From: Elusimicrobia bacterium RIFOXYB2_FULL_48_7
Lineage (GTDB): Bacteria > Elusimicrobiota > Endomicrobiia > CG1-02-37-114 > XYA2-FULL-39-19
Assembly: GCA_001800495.1 (NCBI GenBank)
Contig: MGVM01000154.1
Coordinates: 852 to 6,829, forward strand
Length of the DNA: 5,978 bases
Direction: 5' to 3'
Part shown: piece by piece, positions 1-5,275 of the stretch
Layout of the letters: each line of letters begins with the position of its first letter
Numbering within the stretch: position 1 is the first letter of the stretch
Program-made: the position numbers and the translations under genes
Notes under the pieces: model-generated
Seen by the model: the letters and a program-made list of their open reading frames with translations, nothing else
Told to the model about the DNA's origin: nothing
Database searches by the model: none

Positions 1-496
1 CGGCCGGGCCGGTGACTATATGCTTCGCCGCGCGCGGAACATTGTAATCCTCAATAAGCGGGACATAGCCGGGCTGGATGACCCAGCCATCCTCAATTTC
101 CTCCCCGGTTTTCCTGACAGCGTGTGTCAGCGCGCCTCCGGGAGTATTGTATTCCCGCACCATTACCGGATATAGTTCTTTAGAAACGGCAGAAACAACA
201 TTATCTTTCCAGGTAACACCGGGGTGAACGCTCCAGGGCACGGACACATCAAGAATATCATCCACCCCGATCGACTGCCATGCCAGCACCCTCTTGAAAT
301 CATCCTCCAAATCCCAGGATTGCGGCAGGGTGTGAAGGTGTTCATGCCTTTTAGAGTACCAGTGTTTTATGCTTCTGCCGGTATTATCCCAGCGCAGTTT
401 CTGTGGAGGAGTAAAACCGAAACACCATGTAGTCAGGGGAACATGATCCGGCTGTTTCCCGTTCCAAACCGATAAAATCCTTTCCCTTGAATTCAT
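1..496 (-). CDS. Uroporphyrinogen decarboxylase (URO-D) superfamily protein, partial (C-terminus beyond window)
   Basis: This reading frame starts at ATG 496 and stays open to the window edge, giving 165 codons of a protein that is normally about 340-380 residues. The N-terminus, MNSRERILSVWNGKQPDHVP, is the classic opening of URO-D-superfamily proteins (family pattern S/T-R-E-R-x-L-x-x-x-x-G-x-x-P-D-R/H-V-P). Further in, a segment near residues 117-125 (EYNTPGGAL) followed by a P-L-I-E-D-Y stretch near 147-152 is also typical of URO-D-like proteins. The family includes true HemE and many corrinoid- or cobalamin-linked methyltransferases (MtaA/MtbA type). This copy looks like the divergent group rather than HemE, but the substrate is unknown. 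Its ATG overlaps the stop of the upstream ROK gene (ATGA), and a G-rich Shine-Dalgarno (AGGGGGG, 501-507) lies 4 nt ahead, so the two are co-transcribed and probably translationally coupled. Family assignment is fairly sure; function is not. Confidence 0.85.
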   Translation of the reverse strand, partial: MNSRERILSVWNGKQPDHVPLTTWCFGFTPPQKLRWDNTGRSIKHWYSKRHEHLHTLPQSWDLEDDFKRVLAWQSIGVDDILDVSVPWSVHPGVTWKDNVVSAVSKELYPVMVREYNTPGGALTHAVRKTGEEIEDGWVIQPGYVPLIEDYNVPRAAKHIVTGPA

Positions 497-1689
497 TTTT
501 CCCCCCTGATCGATTTAATTTTGTAGATTTCACCTGAATCAAAAAGCGAATTTAACGCCAGCAGGCCGGCCCCTACGGCGCCGCCGTCGTCATTTAAGGA
601 AGAAGCTTTTATTTCTGTTTCATTTGCCAGCAGGCCCAGGGACTGTTCCTTTACTATTCTCCTTACCGGGCCCAGGACCAGTTCTCCCGCTTCCTTCAAT
701 TTTCCTCCGATAACAATGCTTTTGATGCCGAAGATATTCAAAACATTCGCACACACCTTTCCCACATGTTCAGCAGCCTCAGTCATGACGCTCAATGCCA
801 GTTTATCGCCTTCCCGCGCCGCTTTTATAATATCGTCAATGGAAATGCCGCTTTTACCGCTTAACGAACAATGTACTCCCTGGGCAATAGCTTCCTTTAC
901 CTGCCTGACAATAGATATAGTTGAAGCATAGGTTTCCAGGCACCCGGTGTTGCCGCAGCCGCACCTGATGCCGTTATCCGAAACCTTTATGTGCCCGATT
1001 TCCCCTGAAACCCCGATGTCCCCGCGCAAAAGTTTCCCGTCAAGGAATATCCCGCAGCCGATACCGCTGTCAAGGAATATGTATACAAAATCCGTTTTAG
1101 GGGCCCTGGCGCCGGGCTGGCTTTCCGCGAAAGCGAACACCCTGGAAATATCATCTACCGCCGTATAAATACCGAACTCTTTTTCAATGATATCCTTCAA
1201 GGGAATGTCATCGAGCCCCGCCATGTGCGTGGAATAGATGGACCTGCCGGACAGGTAATTCACAAACCCGTTGCTTCCGATACCTATGCATTTTATCGCG
1301 ATTTTTCTGAACTTGCCGGTTACTTCCTTTATAATAGCTTTAAGCTGGTTGACAACCGGGACTGATCCTTTTATTTTATATTCCTGCCTGAAGCTTATTT
1401 CCCCGCTCAAGTCGCACAGGACCAGCCGGATGCTGTTAATGCCAAGGTCAATGCCTATCCCGGAAACAACTTTTGGGTTAATCTGCAAAACCCTGGGTTT
1501 TCTTCCCCCGCTGGAGTCCTGGGCGTCTGATTCTATTATCCACCCCTCGTTTACCAGCGCCTGGGTGAATTTAGCCACCGTAGGAAACCTCAGGTGCATA
1601 TGGGCGCTTATTTCGTTGCGTGTAAAACCGTTGTTTAGTTTTATCTCTTGAAGCATGTTCTTTTTGATCACTGCACTGATTTTGTTCAT
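493..1689 (-). CDS. ROK-family transcriptional regulator (NagC/XylR type)
   Basis: A 398-residue protein with the full ROK repressor architecture. An N-terminal winged helix-turn-helix lies at about residues 10-55 (FTRNEISAHMHLRFPTVAKF), followed by a G-G-R-K-P linker (61-65) that is characteristic of ROK repressors. The ROK/actin-like sugar-binding domain starts at G-I-D-L-G (79-83). The E-I-G-H motif is at 230-233 and the zinc motif C-x-C-G-x-x-G-C-L-E at 243-252 (Cys243, Cys245, Cys250, with His233). The nucleotide-binding signature is weak: D-L-G-I-N-S replaces the D-x-G-G-T of kinases, and the usual N-D-x-N is D-D-I-S (179-182), although one Asp remains. Loss of sugar-kinase activity is therefore likely, and the protein probably acts as a sugar-responsive DNA-binding regulator. 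The start is supported by AAGGAG 7 nt upstream and a promoter about 60 nt upstream. It is first in a unit with the URO-D-like gene and divides it from the upstream hydrolase operon. Confidence 0.93.
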   Translation of the reverse strand: MNKISAVIKKNMLQEIKLNNGFTRNEISAHMHLRFPTVAKFTQALVNEGWIIESDAQDSSGGRKPRVLQINPKVVSGIGIDLGINSIRLVLCDLSGEISFRQEYKIKGSVPVVNQLKAIIKEVTGKFRKIAIKCIGIGSNGFVNYLSGRSIYSTHMAGLDDIPLKDIIEKEFGIYTAVDDISRVFAFAESQPGARAPKTDFVYIFLDSGIGCGIFLDGKLLRGDIGVSGEIGHIKVSDNGIRCGCGNTGCLETYASTISIVRQVKEAIAQGVHCSLSGKSGISIDDIIKAAREGDKLALSVMTEAAEHVGKVCANVLNIFGIKSIVIGGKLKEAGELVLGPVRRIVKEQSLGLLANETEIKASSLNDDGGAVGAGLLALNSLFDSGEIYKIKSIRGEK

Positions 1690-1696
1690 TTTTGTT

Positions 1697-1702
1697 CTCC
1701 TT
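1697..1702 (-). promoter_or_regulatory. Ribosome binding site of the ROK gene
   Basis: AAGGAG on the minus strand, 7 nt before ATG 1689. It is a near-consensus Shine-Dalgarno at ideal spacing and fixes the start of the ROK regulator. Confidence 0.8.
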
Positions 1703-1755
1703 GTATTAAAAGTAATGATTTATATGCGTTTTTCTAAATACTTTCTATCTAATAT

Positions 1756-1784
1756 ATAATAACATGAAAACACTGAAAAGTCAA
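1756..1784 (-). promoter_or_regulatory. Sigma70-type promoter for the ROK / URO-D-like unit
   Basis: The -35 box is TTGACT (1779-1784, 5 of 6 to TTGACA). A 17-bp spacer follows, then a -10 box TATTAT (1756-1761, 5 of 6) preceded by TGT, which makes an extended -10. The predicted start of transcription is near 1749, giving a leader of about 60 nt. The spacer carries two direct TTTTCA repeats 9 bp apart (1765-1770 and 1774-1779 on the plus strand as TGAAAA), and the early leader has two TAGAAA repeats 11 bp apart. Either pair could be part of an operator, for instance for autoregulation by the ROK protein, but no clear palindromic operator is visible. Confidence 0.75.
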
Positions 1785-1800
1785 GCTCTTTTTTACAAAT

Positions 1801-1817
1801 TTCTTGCGAAGCAAGAA
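1801..1817. repeat. Perfect 7-bp hairpin with GAA triloop
   Basis: TTCTTGC-GAA-GCAAGAA, a perfect 7-bp inverted repeat whose centre is GCGAAGC, known as an extraordinarily stable DNA mini-hairpin. It lies just upstream of the ROK promoter. No T-run follows it on either strand, so it does not look like an intrinsic terminator. Confidence 0.7.
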
Positions 1818-1948
1818 CGGCTTTGAGCTTGGAGCGAAATACCCGAGCTTCCTTACGCGTTAGCGTAGCTTGGGTGTGATGCTGAGGCTCATGGTGAGCC
1901 GAAGCGCAAGGGTTTTGTTAATAATTGTTTGATTAGCGGTAAATTAGA
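1818..1948. other. Non-coding gap between the hydrolase operon and the ROK promoter, with further stem-loops
   Basis: No gene is supported here. On the plus strand two more structures follow the 1801 hairpin. The first is a compound stem: ACCCGAGCT (1841-1849) pairs with AGCTTGGGT (1867-1875) with one G-T pair, and encloses ACGC-GTTA-GCGT (1855-1866). The second is GGCTCA-TGG-TGAGCC (1886-1900), which extends through tandem G-A mismatches to GCT/AGC (1881-1905). The single G-T pair becomes an A-C mismatch on the minus strand, mildly favouring a plus-strand RNA if any is made. The region could be the 3' end of the uppP operon transcript, a degenerate repeat element or a small RNA; no promoter or U-tract terminator was recognised for it. 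Confidence 0.45.
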
Positions 1949-2728
1949 TTAGCAGGTGTGCTTTTTTATCCAGTCCGCGGTGAGTTTGAAAACTTTGGCC
2001 TGGTGCTTAAAGGTGGTGAAGGTGTGGTCCGCACCGGGTATGGTGACTTTCTTTTTGGGTGAGGTTACGGCATCAATGAAATACTGTGAATGGATTGGGT
2101 CAATGGACGCATCTTTTGACCCGCAGACCACCAGGACCGGATTCCGGAATTTGGCTATGTCTGCCAGGGGATCTACTTTTACCATGTCTTCAACAAATTT
2201 TTTGCTGATTCTCCATCCGTTCACTTCAACAGGGAATTTTAATGCGGCGCCTTTTGGTTTTCCCGTCCTGGACCGGATGGAAACCGCCACGTGAGAGGTT
2301 TTTGCGAGAGGGTTCCAGAGAACGGCAGTCCTGATTTCCCTGAATTTATAAGCAGTACATGCCGTAACTGCACCGCCCATGCTTAAACCTGCTATCGCGA
2401 TGCGCGAGGAGTCTATTTCATTGCGTTTCATTAAATATTTCACCGCGTTTTCCGCGTCAATCAATTCCCTGGGCAGAGTCGTATCAATAAAATCGCCTTC
2501 GCTGTCGCCGCAACCCCGGAAATCAAACCTGAGCGTAGCAAAACCCTGTTTGGCGAAATACCTGCCAGCTTTCACGAAAAGGTTGCCAGGCTCAAGTTTT
2601 GTTCCGGTGAAACCGTGGAACAGGACGATGCCCGGAACTTTTTTTCCTGCTTTCAGTTTTTCCGGCAGGTGCAGCACTCCGGCGAGGTTGATACCTTCGC
2701 TTTTAAACCATACAAGTTTTTCGTTCAT
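1949..2728 (-). CDS. Alpha/beta hydrolase (acyl esterase, feruloyl/cinnamoyl-esterase-like)
   Basis: A 259-residue serine hydrolase starting M-N-E-K-L-V-W-F. The oxyanion-hole region H-G-F-T-G is at residues 38-42, and an R-F-D-F-R-G-C-G-D-S-E-G strand-loop follows at about 67-78. The nucleophile elbow G-L-S-M-G-G places Ser116. The acid is probably Asp206 (G-S-K-D) and the base His235 (G-A-D-H). Length and motif order match the Est1E-like esterases that cleave acyl or hydroxycinnamoyl groups from glycans, though other carboxyl esters are possible. No signal peptide is visible, so it is probably cytoplasmic. ATG 2728 was preferred over an in-frame TTG at 2740 because GGGAG (2734-2738) sits 5 nt before the ATG, and the junction with the upstream gene is then TAA-C-ATG, typical of coupling. 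It is the last gene of the uppP operon. Fold is certain; substrate is inferred. Confidence 0.92.
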   Translation of the reverse strand: MNEKLVWFKSEGINLAGVLHLPEKLKAGKKVPGIVLFHGFTGTKLEPGNLFVKAGRYFAKQGFATLRFDFRGCGDSEGDFIDTTLPRELIDAENAVKYLMKRNEIDSSRIAIAGLSMGGAVTACTAYKFREIRTAVLWNPLAKTSHVAVSIRSRTGKPKGAALKFPVEVNGWRISKKFVEDMVKVDPLADIAKFRNPVLVVCGSKDASIDPIHSQYFIDAVTSPKKKVTIPGADHTFTTFKHQAKVFKLTADWIKKHTC

Positions 2729-2729
2729 G

Positions 2730-4235
2730 TTATCTCCCAATAATTAACGGATTGTTTTTTTTATCAGAAAACCGCAGGAAGAAATCCCAGGTATCCTTCA
2801 GATTGACACATTTCACTACTATCGTGTTCCAGCCCTTGCGCAAGGATATGCCTTCCACCTTGTCCGCGTCCAGCACCGATGCCCTGGACTTGTAATTGTA
2901 GACATAAACCTGCCTGCCGTTCACCCAAATCTTGAGGTAATCATCCGAACCGATGTGCAGGTTATAACCATCGGCTTCCTTCGGGCTGTAAATATTGGCT
3001 GCGAGGTATGCAAGGTGATAATCCTTTTTGCCGTACAACCTCGCCAAATCAACCGACACATGGCAAAGCGGGTCCAGGGGAGCGGAATGTTTTCTCCATT
3101 TTTTGCCGTACTGGAGCGCTCCGGTCCGGGCGCATACAAGCGTGCTTTCGTTCCCCTTCACGAAATTGTCGTCATCGATGACTTCATTAGCTTCCTTTCC
3201 TTTATATTTGTGCGGGTTGAAAGCAAACGGGCCCAGCGCCATCCAGTTTGTTATATAACATTCCGGCGGAAGCAGGAGTTTCTTGAAATTCTTGAGCGGG
3301 CCCTTAATGCGGTTTGGCGTCAGGACAGGCCCGGTGAACATTTTGTGGATTGATTCCAGCTTGCAGGTGTAATACGGCCCCATCTTGTTGATTGTTTCAA
3401 GCAGCGCAACCCTGTTTTCCCTGCACACCGGCGCCCACTGGGTCATAAGCAGGCCGCTGCACCCGGATTTTTCCGCGGCGTCGCGCCACTGCGAAACGCT
3501 CTGCAGGATCCGGCCAGGAGCGCCCCAGACTTCAAAACCATTTTTTTTCAGGCGTTCTGCCCCGGCGGGCTGGGCGCCGATATAATCCCATATCACCTGC
3601 GCTATATCCTTCGAAATCACCTGCTCCGCTGCATATACTTTTTCAACGCAGGTATACATCGCTTTTCCAATGTGTGTTGAATCATTCCACATTATTGTAC
3701 GCAGGCCGCGGGCTTTAAGCCCCTTGTGCAGGATATTCACTGCCTTTATGTACTGCGCCGGAGTCCGCTGGGTGTCCTCGTCCATACCTATATGGAAAAA
3801 CCGCTCCGGCCGGCAGATTCCGATGATCTCGTCAATAATATCAAACGCTTTTTTCCAGTACCTTTCCGAATCATTAAGTTTGTTGTAAGGGCTGAACCAG
3901 TGGTTATGCTGGTTTTTCGGGCTCTGTGAAAAATTCATTTTCGGGATGATCTCCATCCCATTGCTTCTTGCCCTGCTGATAATATCTTTAAGGTACGCAA
4001 GGGGAACCGAATAATGCCTGCGGAGTTCCGGGAAGGATGGCAGCTGCACGCCGTCTTCGATATCGATCGCGAGCGTATTGAAGCCCTGCTTTGCCAGCGC
4101 GTCAACTATTTCACGCCCGACGGCCATATCGAAGGGTTTTTCCTTCTTTTTTTGAGAAATCCACAGCGGGTCGTAATGCGTGAAATGCATCAGGTAGCCG
4201 ATGTTTTTGATTCCTGACTGATTTTTCATTTTCAT
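2730..4235 (-). CDS. GH20-like glycoside hydrolase with C-terminal jelly-roll domain
   Basis: A 501-residue, apparently cytoplasmic protein with no signal peptide. Residues about 10-290 form a (beta/alpha)8-type barrel resembling family 20 beta-hexosaminidases: a G-F-N-T-L-A-I-D-I-E strand at 51-60, an H-I-G-M-D-E-D motif at 148-154 matching the H-x-G-G-D-E catalytic signature (Asp152-Glu153), and an M-W-N-D strand at 182-185. GH20 enzymes release N-acetylhexosamines by substrate-assisted catalysis. Here the second Gly of the motif is Met, and overall similarity to classical GH20 looks low, so a related activity cannot be excluded. Residues about 325-495 form a beta-rich domain with G-S-D-D-Y-L-K-I-W-V-N-G (429-440) and L-R-K-G-W-N-T-I-V-V-K (465-475), typical of PA14/CBM-like jelly-rolls appended to hydrolases. 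The ATG overlaps the uppP stop (ATGA), with no clear Shine-Dalgarno, implying coupled translation. A second ATG two codons downstream is possible. Confidence 0.8.
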   Translation of the reverse strand: MKMKNQSGIKNIGYLMHFTHYDPLWISQKKKEKPFDMAVGREIVDALAKQGFNTLAIDIEDGVQLPSFPELRRHYSVPLAYLKDIISRARSNGMEIIPKMNFSQSPKNQHNHWFSPYNKLNDSERYWKKAFDIIDEIIGICRPERFFHIGMDEDTQRTPAQYIKAVNILHKGLKARGLRTIMWNDSTHIGKAMYTCVEKVYAAEQVISKDIAQVIWDYIGAQPAGAERLKKNGFEVWGAPGRILQSVSQWRDAAEKSGCSGLLMTQWAPVCRENRVALLETINKMGPYYTCKLESIHKMFTGPVLTPNRIKGPLKNFKKLLLPPECYITNWMALGPFAFNPHKYKGKEANEVIDDDNFVKGNESTLVCARTGALQYGKKWRKHSAPLDPLCHVSVDLARLYGKKDYHLAYLAANIYSPKEADGYNLHIGSDDYLKIWVNGRQVYVYNYKSRASVLDADKVEGISLRKGWNTIVVKCVNLKDTWDFFLRFSDKKNNPLIIGR

Positions 4236-5032
4236 TTAAGAAATACCGAAAAAACAACACACCCTATTATTATCCGGTAGTAAGCGAGAAGTTTAAAATC
4301 ATGGCTTGAAACGAATTTAATGAGCCAGCGGATTGCCAGGAGCGCCGAGAAAAACGCGGTAACAAAACCTATAGCGAGTATGCCGGTATCATGAAGCGTT
4401 AAAAGAGAATAGTTTTTCGCAAGGTCAAAAAGCGTCGCGGCGAACATGACAGGAATAGCCAGCAGGAATGAGAATTCCGTTGACGCTTTTCTTGACATGC
4501 CCGCCAGGAGGCCGCCCATGATCGTGGCGCCGGCCCTGGATACGCCGGGGAATAAAGCTAAAACCTGCGCAAACCCTACGATCAACGCGATCGTGAATGT
4601 GATATCTTCCATTTCATTTATTTTATCCTTGTGTCTGCGGCTTTCTATGAACAGCATTATCACCCCCCCGGCAATCAAAGCGCCGGCTACGGTTACAGGG
4701 CCGAAAAGGTACTGCTTTATGAACTTATGGGCAAAAAAACCGATGCCCGCTGCAGGCAGAAACGCGATCCCGATCTTGAGCAGGAAATCCCTGGCAGGCC
4801 TGTCAGAAACCATGGTTGCGGCAAGCCTGAAGAGCTTGCTCCTGTAAATCCAGACAACAGCCAGTATCGCGCCGAGCTGGATAAACACATCAAACAACTT
4901 AGCCATTTCCCCGTTGAAACTGAGAAGCTCGCCTGTTATGATGAGGTGGCCGGTGGATGAGATGGGGAGGAATTCCGTAAGCCCTTCAACGACACCCATT
5001 ACTACTGCGGTGATAATATCCCGGATAGGCAT
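4232..5032 (-). CDS. uppP: Undecaprenyl-diphosphatase UppP (BacA)
   Basis: A 266-residue, multi-span inner-membrane enzyme that dephosphorylates undecaprenyl diphosphate to regenerate the lipid carrier for peptidoglycan and other surface glycans; overexpression confers bacitracin resistance. The first signature, V-V-E-G-L-T-E-F-L-P-I-S-S-T-G-H-L (14-30), supplies the conserved Glu16, Glu20, Ser26 and His29. The second, P-G-V-S-R-A-G-A-T (162-170), supplies the essential Arg166. The usual P-G-T-S-R-S-G-A-T form is altered to V164 and A167, a modest deviation. Length is normal for the family and about seven hydrophobic segments are evident. AAAAGGA (5041-5047) ends 8 nt before ATG 5032. It is the first gene of the operon, and its TGA overlaps the ATG of the GH20-like gene. 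Confidence 0.96.
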   Translation of the reverse strand: MPIRDIITAVVMGVVEGLTEFLPISSTGHLIITGELLSFNGEMAKLFDVFIQLGAILAVVWIYRSKLFRLAATMVSDRPARDFLLKIGIAFLPAAGIGFFAHKFIKQYLFGPVTVAGALIAGGVIMLFIESRRHKDKINEMEDITFTIALIVGFAQVLALFPGVSRAGATIMGGLLAGMSRKASTEFSFLLAIPVMFAATLFDLAKNYSLLTLHDTGILAIGFVTAFFSALLAIRWLIKFVSSHDFKLLAYYRIIIGCVVFSVFLK

Positions 5033-5063
5033 TTTCTTTTTCCTTTTACTTCTATGTGCGCCT

Positions 5064-5092
5064 ATTATATAAATTTATCCGCTGTTTGGAAA
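5064..5092 (-). promoter_or_regulatory. Probable promoter of uppP operon
   Basis: A perfect -10 TATAAT (5064-5069) with a 17-bp spacer to TTTCCA (5087-5092, 4 of 6 to TTGACA). It gives a short leader of about 25 nt before ATG 5032. The -35 box overlaps the outer edge of the inverted repeat (5090-5115), so the repeat may have supplied or altered part of the promoter. The -35 is weak, hence moderate confidence. Confidence 0.45.
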
Positions 5093-5167
5093 TAACAGGG
5101 ACGGTTCTAGTTATTATGCTTTATCAAAATATGTTTAGGAAAATAACTAGAACCGTCCCTGTTATTT
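5090..5167. repeat. Perfect 26-bp inverted repeat (REPIN/MITE-like element)
   Basis: Arms 5090-5115 and 5142-5167 are exact reverse complements over 26 bp, separated by a 26-nt A+T-rich loop (5116-5141). The core AACAGGGACGGTTCT / AGAACCGTCCCTGTT resembles the GGGACGGTTCT-type termini that I recall as widespread in bacterial genomes in association with IS200/REP-associated (Y1) transposases; that link is from memory and untested here. No transposase and no target-site duplication are visible, so this would be a non-autonomous copy. It sits between the FN3 gene and uppP, touching the uppP promoter, and could fold into a strong cruciform or RNA hairpin that also separates the two transcripts. 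Confidence 0.85.
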
Positions 5168-5188
5168 GAGCACTATCTTGCCCCCGTT
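5162..5188 (-). pseudogene. Remnant of a second sorting-domain gene 3' end (N-G-G-K-I-V-L-K-stop)
   Basis: On the minus strand this piece reads N-G-G-K-I-V-L-K-stop, closely matching the G-K-I-V-L-T-K-stop end of the FN3 gene 75 nt upstream, including a 14-base identity (GGCAAGATAGTGCT). The frame is open only back to a stop at 5228-5230, and the codons before it (F-W-D-F-V-Q-L-S-P-R-A-M) do not look like a sorting domain. Its stop lies inside the right arm of the inverted repeat. It may be the leftover 3' end of a paralogous sorting-domain gene, carried or joined here by recombination, or part of the repeat unit. The matched stretch is short, so this is tentative. Confidence 0.35.
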
Positions 5189-5217
5189 CATGGCACGAGG
5201 ACTGAGTTGGACGAAGT

Positions 5218-5247
5218 CCCAAAACCCTTATACCTATTGGTTTTGGG
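5218..5247 (-). terminator. Stem-loop downstream of the FN3 gene, possible terminator
   Basis: CCCAAAACC (5218-5226) and GGTTTTGGG (5239-5247) form a perfect 9-bp stem with a 12-nt loop, beginning 15 nt after the FN3 gene stop. No T-run follows on the minus strand, so it is not a classical intrinsic terminator; it may stabilise the 3' end or terminate with Rho. A small GGAC-GAA-GTCC hairpin (5209-5219) abuts it. Confidence 0.35.
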
Positions 5248-5260
5248 GCTACGCGATAAC

Positions 5261-5275
5261 GCTTACTTCGTAAGC
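5261..5275. repeat. Hairpin with GAA triloop covering the FN3 gene stop codon
   Basis: GCTTAC-TTC-GTAAGC on the plus strand (GAA triloop on the coding strand) is a perfect 6-bp palindrome that includes the last sense codons and the TAA stop (5263-5265) of the FN3 gene. It shares the C-GAA-G core with the hairpins at 1801-1817 and 5209-5219. Confidence 0.6.

Noticed and set aside
163..345. 60-codon minus-strand frame inside the left-edge gene
   Set aside because: It lies out of frame within the 165-codon URO-D-like reading frame, which has clear family motifs; the shorter frame shows none.
224..475. 83-codon plus-strand frame
   Set aside because: Antisense shadow of the URO-D-like gene with no recognisable domain and no ribosome binding site.
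1801..1817. Hairpin as intrinsic terminator
   Set aside because: On the plus strand the T-run precedes the stem, and on the minus strand A-rich sequence follows; neither has the needed U-tract.
1891..1932. 13-codon plus-strand frame starting ATG GTG AGC
   Set aside because: Too short, overlaps a hairpin, lacks a Shine-Dalgarno and has no similarity that I recognise.
2729..2740. TTG start at 2740 for the alpha/beta hydrolase
   Set aside because: The ATG at 2728 has a well-placed GGGAG and a TAA-C-ATG junction; the TTG lies inside the upstream gene without its own signal.
5090..5167. CRISPR repeat or phage attachment site
   Set aside because: There is only one inverted pair, with no spaced direct repeats, no tRNA and no integrase nearby.
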